Source: Chryseobacterium polytrichastri (lineage in GTDB: Bacteria; Bacteroidota; Bacteroidia; Flavobacteriales; Weeksellaceae). From it: a stretch of 64,000 nucleotides of DNA. The stretch's first letter is position 1. Every line of letters starts with the position of its first letter. A program made the position numbers and the translations under genes. This document shows, piece by piece, positions 33,313 through 41,176 of the stretch. The notes beneath the pieces are model-generated. The model saw only the letters and a list, made by a program, of their open reading frames with translations. It had not been told where the DNA came from and ran no database searches. Location of the stretch: positions 89,186-153,185 of the forward strand of contig NZ_FRAV01000010.1 of NCBI RefSeq assembly GCF_900142445.1, read 5' to 3'.

Positions 33313-33552
33313 ATGAATAAAGAAGAAATTTTATCAAAACTATCAGAAATTTTCCGTGAAGAATTGGATAATGAAGATATTACCTTAACAGAAGAAACGA
33401 CAGCAAATGATGTAGAAGAATGGGATTCACTTTCTCATATTCAACTTATCGTAGCTGTAGAAAAGGCTTTTAAAGTACGTTTCACTTCTTCAGAAATTCA
33501 AAGCTGGAACACTGTAGGTGAAATGGCAAGTTCTATTGCTTCAAAATTGTAA
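33313..33552 (+). CDS. Acyl carrier protein
   Basis: 79 residues, acidic and helical. The 4'-phosphopantetheine attachment motif is [12 protein letters not shown] (Ser39 of DSL). Followed by the usual helix II/III region ([22 protein letters not shown]). This is a discrete carrier, distinct from the fatty-acid AcpP by its lower acidity in helix II and by its location among FkbH, methyltransferase, VOC and MBOAT genes. It probably carries the small hydroxyacyl group charged by the FkbH-like protein. The last base of its stop codon is the first base of the next ATG. Confidence 0.92.
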   Translation: MNKEEILSKLSEIFREELDNEDITLTEETTANDVEEWDSLSHIQLIVAVEKAFKVRFTSSEIQSWNTVGEMASSIASKL

Positions 33553-33932
33553 TGAAATTTCATCACGTAGGAGTTGCCTGTAAGGATATACAGGCAGAAC
33601 TCCAAAGCATAAGACAACTCCACAAAATCATAGAAGAAACGCCTGTTGTTTTCGATGAAAATCAGCAAGCAGAATTATGTATGATTACGGTAGAAGACGG
33701 ATTGAATATTGAGCTTGTTTCAGGAAAGCCGGTGGAGAATCTTTTGAAAAAAAGAATTTCATACTACCATATTTGTTATGAAGTGGATGATATTGATAAA
33801 ACAATAGAATATCTTACCGAAAAAGGAGGAATGCTAATCTCCCCACCTAAAGAAGCGATACTTTTCAATAACAGGAAAGTGGCTTTCTTAATGCTTTCTT
33901 ATGGAATTGTTGAACTTTTAAATAGCAACTGA
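33552..33932 (+). CDS. VOC (glyoxalase/epimerase-fold) protein
   Basis: 126 residues. Two beta-alpha-beta-beta-beta modules: KFHHVGVACKDIQAEL (metal ligand His4 or His5) and RISYYHICYEVDDIDKTIEYL, then a C-terminal VELLNSN strand with a Glu ligand. Resembles methylmalonyl-CoA epimerase, but a carrier-protein-linked substrate is more likely here. It overlaps the acyl carrier gene by 1 nt and ends 2 nt before the second MBOAT gene, so the three are translated as a unit. A stereochemical epimerase, isomerase or thioester-handling role on the acyl-ACP is inference. Confidence 0.82.
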   Translation: MKFHHVGVACKDIQAELQSIRQLHKIIEETPVVFDENQQAELCMITVEDGLNIELVSGKPVENLLKKRISYYHICYEVDDIDKTIEYLTEKGGMLISPPKEAILFNNRKVAFLMLSYGIVELLNSN

Positions 33933-33934
33933 TA

Positions 33935-35353
33935 ATGCAGTTTACCTCATTAGTATTTATCCTTTTTTTTCCGGTTGTTTTTGCCATATACTGGTGGGTT
34001 TTAGGAAAAAATCTTAAGGCTCAGAATGTATTTTTATTATTGGCCAGTTATGTGTTTTATGCAAGCTGGGACTGGAGGTTTCTTATACTTTTGGTGGTAA
34101 GTTCAGCAGTATGTTATTATTTAGGCTTGAAAATTTCTGAAACTCAAGATTCCAAGAAGAAAAAGCTTTGGGTAAATTTGGGATTACTATTTTCTGTAGG
34201 AACATTATTTTATTTTAAATATTTCAATTTCTTTATTGAGTCTTTTGCAGATTTATTTGGAATTAAAAATGATTTGACGTTAAAAATAATTTTACCACTG
34301 GGAATTAGTTTTTATACTTTCAGGATGATAAGTTATATTCTTGATATTAAGAATAATAAACTAAAAGCTGAAACTGATACTTTAGCTTTTTTCAACTATA
34401 TTTCTTTTTTTCCAAGTATGACTTCAGGTCCTATTGACAAAGGAGGGCTGCTACTTCCTCAACTGAAAAAAGAAAGAGTTTTTACCGTTGAAAATGGATC
34501 TGATGCAGCAAGGCAGATTCTTTTGGGAGCATTCAAAAAGCTGGTTGTTTCTAATAGTATTTCACCCATTACTCAGAATATATTCCAGAACTACGAACAT
34601 CTTTCGGGAAGTACAATTGCTTTTGGGGCGGTTCTTTTCCTATTCCAGATGTATGCAGATTTTTCAGGATATTCGGATATGGCTATTGGTATTGCAAAAC
34701 TGTTAGGTTTTAAAACAACTAAAAACTTTGCTTTCCCTCTTTTCGCTCAAAATATTGCAGATTATTGGAGGAAATGGCATATTTCATTAACTTCTTGGTT
34801 AACAGAATATGTCTTTACCCCATTAGTAATACAATTCAGAGATTACGATAAAAAGGGATTAATGCTTGCCGTTTTTCTGAATTTTGTGATCATAGGTTTC
34901 TGGCATGGAGCCAACTGGACTTTCATTGTTTATGGAGCTTTGCAAGGACTATACTATGTTCCTTTAGTGGTTAATAATCAAATTAATAAAAAGAAGAAGT
35001 TATCTAAAACAATTCCCACATTTAAAGAACTTGGAAATATAGTTTGTACAATGGCTATGGTTTGTTTTGCATTGGTTCTTTTCGTGGCGCCGAGTTTAAA
35101 AGAAGCTTTCGGTATGTATGGAAGAATTTTTAGTCTTTCGCTTTTCTCAGTTCCTCAGTTTATTAAAATTAAAATTTTAGGTTTAATTGCCATTGTCGTT
35201 TTAATTGACTGGATTAATAAAGAGCAAGAGCATGGTTTAGAAATTAGCAGATTTAAACCAATCGTAAGAAGGAGTATGTATGTTTTCCTTATTTTTCTGA
35301 TTATGTATTACGGCGTTTTTGGCAACGGAAGTTTCATCTATGAACAGTTCTAA
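33935..35353 (+). CDS. MBOAT-family O-acyltransferase (AlgI/DltB-like), second copy
   Basis: 472 residues. Same architecture as the first copy: ASYVFYASWDWRFL, ILPLGISFYTFRMISYILDI, SGPIDKGGLLLPQL, MYADFSGYSDMAIG, YWRKWHISLTSWLTEYVFTPL (H282) and GFWHGANWTFIVYG (H324). The active-site regions are intact, so it should be active, but the AGPIERATHL segment of copy one is SGPIDKGGLL here, and the catalytic-loop LYIPLGG is VFTPLVI. These differences suggest a different acyl donor or acceptor. It shares one base with the following SGNH-like gene. Confidence 0.92.
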   Translation: MQFTSLVFILFFPVVFAIYWWVLGKNLKAQNVFLLLASYVFYASWDWRFLILLVVSSAVCYYLGLKISETQDSKKKKLWVNLGLLFSVGTLFYFKYFNFFIESFADLFGIKNDLTLKIILPLGISFYTFRMISYILDIKNNKLKAETDTLAFFNYISFFPSMTSGPIDKGGLLLPQLKKERVFTVENGSDAARQILLGAFKKLVVSNSISPITQNIFQNYEHLSGSTIAFGAVLFLFQMYADFSGYSDMAIGIAKLLGFKTTKNFAFPLFAQNIADYWRKWHISLTSWLTEYVFTPLVIQFRDYDKKGLMLAVFLNFVIIGFWHGANWTFIVYGALQGLYYVPLVVNNQINKKKKLSKTIPTFKELGNIVCTMAMVCFALVLFVAPSLKEAFGMYGRIFSLSLFSVPQFIKIKILGLIAIVVLIDWINKEQEHGLEISRFKPIVRRSMYVFLIFLIMYYGVFGNGSFIYEQF

Positions 35354-36279
35354 TGAAAAAGTTTTTATTTAAAATATCATTCTATATTATTGGTGTTATT
35401 GGTGTTATGCTGTTCTTAGGGACTTATGCAGATGGTAATACTGATGATAATTACAGGCATTATACAGGCCCTAAACCCTCTGATATGATTTTGGGTGATT
35501 CTCGTGGCGGACAGGCGGTCATTCCCTATGTTCTGGATGAAAAACTAAAAGGAACAAAGTTTAATAACTTTGCTCTTAATATTGGGGATTCTCCTTATGG
35601 GCAAGTCTATCTTGAGGCGGTAAAGAGAAGAATGAATCCTGATACTAAAAATGGAATTTTCATTTTAACCGTTGATCCTTGGTGCTTGTCAATAGATAAA
35701 AGTTTAGAACATTCAACAGAAGATTTAGATCAGAATTCTCCTCTGGCTGATATGCATTTTTATGATATGAGCCCCAACTATGAATATCTTTTAAAGCACT
35801 ATTCAAGAAGTTGGTTTAACATTTATAAGGAAAGGGAAGAACTTGCAAAATCGGTAACTTTTTTACATAAAAATGGATGGATGGAAGTTAATGTAAATGT
35901 ACATCCAGATAGCGTTAGAGTAAGGGAAGTTAAAAAGATTGAAGGGTATACTGATATGATGAAAAATCAGAAAATTTCAGAATACAGAATCAATGCCTTT
36001 CAAGATATGATACAATATCTTAAAGATAAAGGAACGGTTTATATTGTAAGGATTCCTGCCTTCAAAGGGATGATGGAACTGGAAGATAAATACGCTCCTG
36101 ATTTCAATAAGAAAATAGAAAATATAGCAAAACAAAATGGAGTGAAGTTTTTTAATTTATCATCAAAACCGGAGGATTACATTTACACAGACGGAAATCA
36201 TATGTATAAAGAATCTGGGAAAATCTTCACTGCTCAAATTGCTGATTCTATTATTGCAGATAAAAAAGGAAAAAAATAA
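35353..36279 (+). CDS. Membrane-anchored SGNH-like protein, partner of the second MBOAT
   Basis: 308 residues. There is a single N-terminal anchor (FKISFYIIGVIGVMLFLGTYA), then an extracytoplasmic SGNH-like domain. SDMILGDSRGGQAV places a serine at residue 50 in a GDS block. NFALNIGDSPYGQVY and YIYTDGNHMYKESGKIF (D-G-N-H) supply the remaining blocks. Only distantly similar to the first SGNH-like protein, although both follow an MBOAT gene. Last gene of the island: only two bases separate its stop codon from that of the convergent glycosyltransferase gene. Confidence 0.75.
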   Translation: MKKFLFKISFYIIGVIGVMLFLGTYADGNTDDNYRHYTGPKPSDMILGDSRGGQAVIPYVLDEKLKGTKFNNFALNIGDSPYGQVYLEAVKRRMNPDTKNGIFILTVDPWCLSIDKSLEHSTEDLDQNSPLADMHFYDMSPNYEYLLKHYSRSWFNIYKEREELAKSVTFLHKNGWMEVNVNVHPDSVRVREVKKIEGYTDMMKNQKISEYRINAFQDMIQYLKDKGTVYIVRIPAFKGMMELEDKYAPDFNKKIENIAKQNGVKFFNLSSKPEDYIYTDGNHMYKESGKIFTAQIADSIIADKKGKK

Positions 36280-36281
36280 TT

Positions 36282-37220
36282 CTAAAATAAGCCTTTTCTA
36301 AAATTGATATTAAATAATCCCGAGCGGATGCTGGGATAATCTGTGATCATATATTTTGTAATCATTCCCCATTTCTTAAAACGAGGGGCAACAGCAATTT
36401 CAAAACTGCGATGCATTCTTTTGATATGAACTTTGGCTTCTTCGGGAACAGTTTCTTCATTTTCAGCCCATTTATTGAGTTCTCTCCAAAGTAGAACCCT
36501 TGTGGTGGCAGGATTTATCTTGCCTGAATTTACTTGCGTGATTCTATTATCTTCATGAATGCCCCTCATCGCCACAGCCTTGTCTATAGTGCCTGTATGC
36601 AAATTGAGGTAGTAAGAGAGTCTCAATAAGAATTCAGTGTCCTGATGAAGCCTTAAATGCGTTTTAAAGAATGTACTCATCTTCTTTAATGATTCTCTTC
36701 TTATGGTAAGCGCATCCAGACTAAATTGGCCAAAAGCTCCTCTCATATGGATTTGCCCTGGAAATACATCTTTTGGGTGATGCTTTTTATACACGGTCGT
36801 TAGTCGATCTCCATATAATTTATAATACTGTTCTTTTGATTTTTCAGAATAATAATGAACACCAATGGCACCATAAACACCTTCTACATCTGGATTGTTG
36901 AAAAGTTCTTTTTCGGCATCGAATCTATTGGGAAGATAATAATCATCGGCGTCCAGGAAGGCTATAATATCTCCTGTTGCTTTTTCTAATCCCAAATTTC
37001 GGGTGGCTCCGGCTCCATGATTTCCTTTGTCGGGATGTTGATAGATTTTTACTCGATCATATTTCTTAGCTAATTCCAAGCAGATTTGTAATGCATTGTC
37101 GGGTGACTTGTCTTCAATTAAAATCACTTCATATACTTCTTCAAACTGTAAAGCAGATTCTACAGCCTGAACAACATATTTCTCGGCATTATAGACGGGA
37201 GTAATTACTGATATTTTCAT
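36282..37220 (-). CDS. GT2-family glycosyltransferase, tandem paralogue 3
   Basis: 312 residues from the ATG at 37220 (MKISVITPVYNAEK). A longer in-frame start at 37316 would overlap the preceding gene and adds 32 residues unlike any GT2 N-terminus, so it is rejected. GT2 signatures: VILIEDKSPDNALQ, GAGATRNLGLEKATGDIIAFLDADDYYLPNRF (DAD metal motif) and LRLHQDTEFLLRLSYYL. Very similar throughout to the next upstream gene (37237-38175). Last gene of the large minus-strand operon, converging with the plus-strand island. Confidence 0.87.
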   Translation of the reverse strand: MKISVITPVYNAEKYVVQAVESALQFEEVYEVILIEDKSPDNALQICLELAKKYDRVKIYQHPDKGNHGAGATRNLGLEKATGDIIAFLDADDYYLPNRFDAEKELFNNPDVEGVYGAIGVHYYSEKSKEQYYKLYGDRLTTVYKKHHPKDVFPGQIHMRGAFGQFSLDALTIRRESLKKMSTFFKTHLRLHQDTEFLLRLSYYLNLHTGTIDKAVAMRGIHEDNRITQVNSGKINPATTRVLLWRELNKWAENEETVPEEAKVHIKRMHRSFEIAVAPRFKKWGMITKYMITDYPSIRSGLFNINFRKGLF

Positions 37221-37236
37221 TAAAATAGAATGTAAA

Positions 37237-38175
37237 TTAAATAATAGTTGATCTAAAATTGATATTATAAAGTCCCGATCTAATACTTCTATAATCCGTA
37301 ATAAGGTATTTTCCAATCATTCCCCATTTTTTGAAACCGGGAGCAATGGCAATCTCAAAACTACGAAGCATTCTTTGGATGTGAAGTTTTACATCTTCAG
37401 GAACACCTTCTTCATTTTCAGCCCATTTACTCAATTCTCTCCACAATAAAACCCGCGTTGTTGCAGGATTTGTTTTCCCTGAATCTACTTTTGTTATTCT
37501 ATTATCTTCATGGATTCCTCTTAAGGCAATAGGTTGCTCATTGATTCCTGTAAAAAGTCTAAGATAAAAAGCGAGCCTTACGATAATTTCCGAATCCTGA
37601 TGAAGACGGAGAGAGGTTTCAAACATTTTGCTCATTTTAGAAAGAGCTGTTTTTCGTATTGTTAGAGCATCCAGATGAATCAATCCAAAAGTTCCACGCA
37701 AATTAATTAACCCTAAATAAACATCTTCAGGATTTGTTTTTTTGTATACGGTATCTAATTTATCTTTATAAATAGGGTAGTACTGCTCTCTGGCTTTTTC
37801 CGAATAATATTGTACTCCATTGGCTCCATACACCCCATCAACTTCGGGATTTTTGAAAAGCTCTCTTTCGGCATCAAATCTGTTGGGTAAGTAATAATCA
37901 TCGGCATCTAAAAATGCAACGAAATCGCCGGTTACTTTCTCTAATCCGAGATTTCTGGAAGCTCCGGCACCGTGGTTACCTTTATCAGAATGCTGGTACA
38001 ATTTTATCTGATTATATTTTTCTGCTAATTTCTGACAAACCTGCAGCGCATTGTCCGGAGATTTATCTTCAATTAAAATAATCTCATATACTTCCTCAAA
38101 CTGTAAAGCTGATTCTACGGCTTGCGAAATGTATTTTTCAGCATTATAAACGGGAATGATTACGGATATTTTCAT
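37237..38175 (-). CDS. GT2-family glycosyltransferase, tandem paralogue 2
   Basis: 312 residues. MKISVIIPVYNAEKYISQAVESAL, IILIEDKSPDNALQ, GAGASRNLGLEKVTGDFVAFLDADDYYLPNRF and RLHQDSEIIVRLAFYL mark a GT-A fold inverting glycosyltransferase. Its C-terminal 100 residues (RGIHEDNRITKVDSGKTNPATTRVLLWRELSKWAENEE) are almost the same as those of paralogue 3, indicating recent duplication. It overlaps the upstream paralogue by 4 nt. Confidence 0.87.
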   Translation of the reverse strand: MKISVIIPVYNAEKYISQAVESALQFEEVYEIILIEDKSPDNALQVCQKLAEKYNQIKLYQHSDKGNHGAGASRNLGLEKVTGDFVAFLDADDYYLPNRFDAERELFKNPEVDGVYGANGVQYYSEKAREQYYPIYKDKLDTVYKKTNPEDVYLGLINLRGTFGLIHLDALTIRKTALSKMSKMFETSLRLHQDSEIIVRLAFYLRLFTGINEQPIALRGIHEDNRITKVDSGKTNPATTRVLLWRELSKWAENEEGVPEDVKLHIQRMLRSFEIAIAPGFKKWGMIGKYLITDYRSIRSGLYNINFRSTII

Positions 38176-39107
38176 CGGTTGAGATAAGTGAAACGATATT
38201 GTGTTTTTACTATTTGAGGATTTTTAATAGCTTCTAAAAAGATACAAAAATATTTATTTAATCCTGTTTTTAAAGATAAGTCAAATGATGTATAGGTTAA
38301 ATAAATTTTTCTTTTGCAGTCTAATGGTAATGGATTGGTACTTGACCAATCATATAAAGATTTCCATAAAAGAAATTGCCTCTGATTATATTGAGGGGAA
38401 TATCTTATGATTTTTGTGATCCTGTTATTATCGTGAACGCCTCTTATCGCAATGGCTTTATCTATAATTCCAGATTTTAAATAGCAATGATAAGCCAATT
38501 TAGTGATAAAATCGGAATCCTGATGTACCCGAAGATTTTCGTTAAAGCAAAGATTATTTTTAACTAAAGCCGATTTTCTTATGGTAAGTGCATTCAAATG
38601 AAAGAATGTTCCAAAAACGGTAGGTGTTAAACCTAATAAGCCTTTCAAAACGGTCTCGCCTTCTGCAGGAAAATTAACGGTAGTTAAAGAAATGTTTTTA
38701 AATTTACTCTGAAACTCTTCTTTTCCTTTTTCGGTTAAATATTCAATTCCGATGGCACCAAAAACACCTTCGATTTTTGCTTCTTTGAAAATTTCTTTTT
38801 CCGCCTCAAAACGGTTGGAAAGATAATAGTCATCTGCATCCAAAAAAGAAATGAATTCGCAATTTGCTTTTTCAAGACCTAGATTTCTAGAAGCTCCGGC
38901 ACCGTGATTTCCTTTGTCGGCGTGTTGATATAATTTAATTCTGGAATCTTTGACAATCAACTTTTGGCAAACCTCTAATGAATTATCGGTTGATTTATCT
39001 TCAATTAATACTATTTCCTGTACTTCATTAAACTGCAACGCAGAATCTACAGCTTTTTCTAAAAATTCTGCTGCATTATAAACGGGTATAATTACAGATA
39101 TTTGCAT
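38172..39107 (-). CDS. GT2-family glycosyltransferase, tandem paralogue 1
   Basis: 311 residues. It shares the core (MQISVIIPVYNAAEFLEKAVDSAL, VLIEDKSTDNSLEV, GAGASRNLGLEKANCEFISFLDADDYYLSNRF, LRVHQDSDFITKL) with paralogues 2 and 3 but has a divergent C-terminus (YNQRQFLLWKSLYDWSSTNPLP). It is thus the oldest branch of the tandem triplet. Overlaps paralogue 2 by 4 nt. Each copy may add a different residue of the repeat, or they may be variable modules; unknown. Confidence 0.86.
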   Translation of the reverse strand: MQISVIIPVYNAAEFLEKAVDSALQFNEVQEIVLIEDKSTDNSLEVCQKLIVKDSRIKLYQHADKGNHGAGASRNLGLEKANCEFISFLDADDYYLSNRFEAEKEIFKEAKIEGVFGAIGIEYLTEKGKEEFQSKFKNISLTTVNFPAEGETVLKGLLGLTPTVFGTFFHLNALTIRKSALVKNNLCFNENLRVHQDSDFITKLAYHCYLKSGIIDKAIAIRGVHDNNRITKIIRYSPQYNQRQFLLWKSLYDWSSTNPLPLDCKRKIYLTYTSFDLSLKTGLNKYFCIFLEAIKNPQIVKTQYRFTYLNR

Positions 39108-39112
39108 TATTG

Positions 39113-39943
39113 TTAAAGTGGGGTAATAATTAGGTTGTCATTGATAATTAATTCTGGTGCGATGCTATAGAATTCTTTTTTTAATTGTCTGCTATATATT
39201 TTGTAATTATTATCTAAAAAGAATTGTATTAAGGTCTGAGGAGTATAAGTACCTTCTTCTTCAATTGCTAAAGGACAAAATTCCATGAAAAATATTGGTC
39301 TGTTTTGCAAGAAAATGTCTTTATTATCTAAAACTACAACCGCCTCGTAGCCTTCAACATCTAATTTTACAACATCAAATTTTTTATCGGCAACCATTTT
39401 ATTTAAAGGCTCAACTTGAACATTAATTACTTTATTCCCAGGGTTTTTAGATTCTATAAATGAACTCATACCAGCATGGCCTGCTACATAATTAAAAGTA
39501 TGTACAATAGAATCTTTGCCTATTGCAGTATTAAAGAGCTTTACATTTTGATACTTGTTTTCTTTAATACTCTCACTAAACTCTTTATAGACATCTGGAA
39601 TTGGTTCAAAGGCATAAATCTCCTTGCAATAAGGTGCGAGTAATAAGCTATGCTGCCCAATATTTGCCCCAATATCCAATAATACCTTTTCTTTAGAAAG
39701 CGTATGTCTTATATCATCAATGATCTCCTGTTCATAAATTCCATTTTTGAAAATATAAAGATCAACATACCCGAATTTCTTATTTAGATATATTTTAGTT
39801 TTTCTATTATTATAATTAATTATAAAAAGTTTTCTATTATCGAGAAATGAAATGTTTCGTTTTCTTTTAATAAAATTAATTATTCCTTCTTTAAAAAAAA
39901 TGCTATTAATGCTATTTTTCACTGATGTTAATAATGTTGACAT
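39113..39943 (-). CDS. FkbM-family methyltransferase
   Basis: 276 residues. The FkbM-type SAM-binding motif is VLLDIGANIGQHSLLLAPYC, followed by EIYAFEPIPDVYKEF, VEPLNKMVADKKFDVVKLDVEGYEAVVV and PIFFMEFCPLAIEEE, all characteristic of the family. FkbM proteins O-methylate sugars and other hydroxyls. In glycan loci with a Wzm/Wzt exporter, methylation of the terminal sugar is a known chain-stop signal, so a capping role is possible; inference only. Lies 5 nt upstream of the GT2 triplet. Confidence 0.87.
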   Translation of the reverse strand: MSTLLTSVKNSINSIFFKEGIINFIKRKRNISFLDNRKLFIINYNNRKTKIYLNKKFGYVDLYIFKNGIYEQEIIDDIRHTLSKEKVLLDIGANIGQHSLLLAPYCKEIYAFEPIPDVYKEFSESIKENKYQNVKLFNTAIGKDSIVHTFNYVAGHAGMSSFIESKNPGNKVINVQVEPLNKMVADKKFDVVKLDVEGYEAVVVLDNKDIFLQNRPIFFMEFCPLAIEEEGTYTPQTLIQFFLDNNYKIYSRQLKKEFYSIAPELIINDNLIITPL

Positions 39944-40017
39944 ATTAATGGTTATTTATAATTATTTTGAATTTATTGATAACTGTTTTTGGTGAATCTT
40001 TGTTTTTGAACTCTATT

Positions 40018-41175
40018 CTAGAACTGTTTAATCTTGCTATATATTGCGTTTAATTTTTCACTGAAAATAATAGGGTCATGATTTTTTTTGATTCTTTCCA
40101 ATGAATTTTTTGACTTTTCCAAGAGTTGTTCCGGATGTACCAAAATATCTTCAAGAACATTTTCAAGCTGTACTTTCAATGTTTTTTTTAGTTCTTCTTT
40201 TTGTTCATTGGTATAGTAAAGTGCTTGTTTTAAACGATTTTGAGGAATATGAATCAACCAGCCACAATTTTCATTATTAATTTCCGGTAATGCTCTTATG
40301 TCTGTACTAATAACAGGAACTCCTGCAGCCTGCATTTCCAATACAGAAAACCCATAAGTATCGGACCAAGTGGGTAACAAACCAACGTGAGATTGCTTAA
40401 TAAGCTCGATCACTTTTTCGTTAGGAATGTTTTCGAAAATTTCGATCCATTCTTCCTTTTTCAAAAGTTCTTTAGTTTCTTGGGCTTCTTTTTCAGTCAC
40501 CTTCGTTACATAATTATCTGTTTTAAAAGAAGAAACAATCGTAAGTTTAAAATTGTGTTTTTCCTTTAATTTCTTTAGTACTTCTACCATTTCCACTCCT
40601 CCTTTTAGGTGAAATTGAGTTCCAACAAAAATAAGATTAAAACTTTCTATGTTTTTATAAACGCTCAGGGAATCTCTCGGAATAACCTCCTGCGAAGGAT
40701 GTATCACAGAAAGTTTATTGTTGATAATTTCTTGAAATTCAGGATAGTTTTTCAAAAGCTCTAACTGAATATTTGCAGAAGCTTGAGAAATTGAGATGAT
40801 TCCTAAACAGTTCTTTCTGGAAATCTGCTTGAGCGCGTTTTCAGTTTTTTTATTACGGGTATGTTGAGGTTCTGTTTTCTGATGATCATTTCTGGTTTCA
40901 AGAAACCTGGGAACAAGCGTTTCAAAAGAAGCGACCCACTTCTGAGAAGAATAATTAATATCATTGTAAAGATGAAGGATATCAATCTTTGGTTTTTGAT
41001 AGAAAAAATACTTTCCTTCAATATTATCTTTTTTTCTGAACAAAATATTTTTCACGGTAGATAATGAATGAAAAAAATTGTTGTTTTTTCGTAGAAATAC
41101 ATACTCAAATCCAGAAACTTTATTTAAAATATTTCTTTTAATGGGATAGTCATTTTGTGTCAGGCCTATTTTCAT
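40018..41175 (-). CDS. GT4-like glycosyltransferase
   Basis: 385 residues, GT-B fold. The N-terminal half is divergent (KIGLTQNDYPIKRNILNKVSG; IDILHLYNDINYSSQKWVASFETLVPRFLE). The donor domain is typical: NLIFVGTQFHLKGGVEMVEVLKKL, PNEKVIELIKQSHVGLLPTWSDTYGFSVLEMQAAGVPVISTDIRALPEI with the EX7E-like element. Ends 74 nt before the FkbM gene and starts 1 nt after the AsnB-like gene. Sugar specificity not predictable. Confidence 0.84.
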   Translation of the reverse strand: MKIGLTQNDYPIKRNILNKVSGFEYVFLRKNNNFFHSLSTVKNILFRKKDNIEGKYFFYQKPKIDILHLYNDINYSSQKWVASFETLVPRFLETRNDHQKTEPQHTRNKKTENALKQISRKNCLGIISISQASANIQLELLKNYPEFQEIINNKLSVIHPSQEVIPRDSLSVYKNIESFNLIFVGTQFHLKGGVEMVEVLKKLKEKHNFKLTIVSSFKTDNYVTKVTEKEAQETKELLKKEEWIEIFENIPNEKVIELIKQSHVGLLPTWSDTYGFSVLEMQAAGVPVISTDIRALPEINNENCGWLIHIPQNRLKQALYYTNEQKEELKKTLKVQLENVLEDILVHPEQLLEKSKNSLERIKKNHDPIIFSEKLNAIYSKIKQF

Positions 41176-41176
41176 C

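Noticed and set aside
30680..33932. Polyketide (methoxymalonyl extender) gene cluster
   Set aside because: FkbH, ACP and a methyltransferase are present, but no acyl-CoA dehydrogenases or ketosynthase; the surroundings are glycan genes.
33552..33932. Methylmalonyl-CoA epimerase of propionate metabolism
   Set aside because: Fold fits, but no mutase or carboxylase genes nearby, and the gene is coupled to the ACP and an MBOAT.
37221..37316. Longer start for the glycosyltransferase gene 36282-37220
   Set aside because: The extra 32 residues overlap the neighbouring gene and do not look like a GT2 N-terminus; the ATG at 37220 matches the paralogues.
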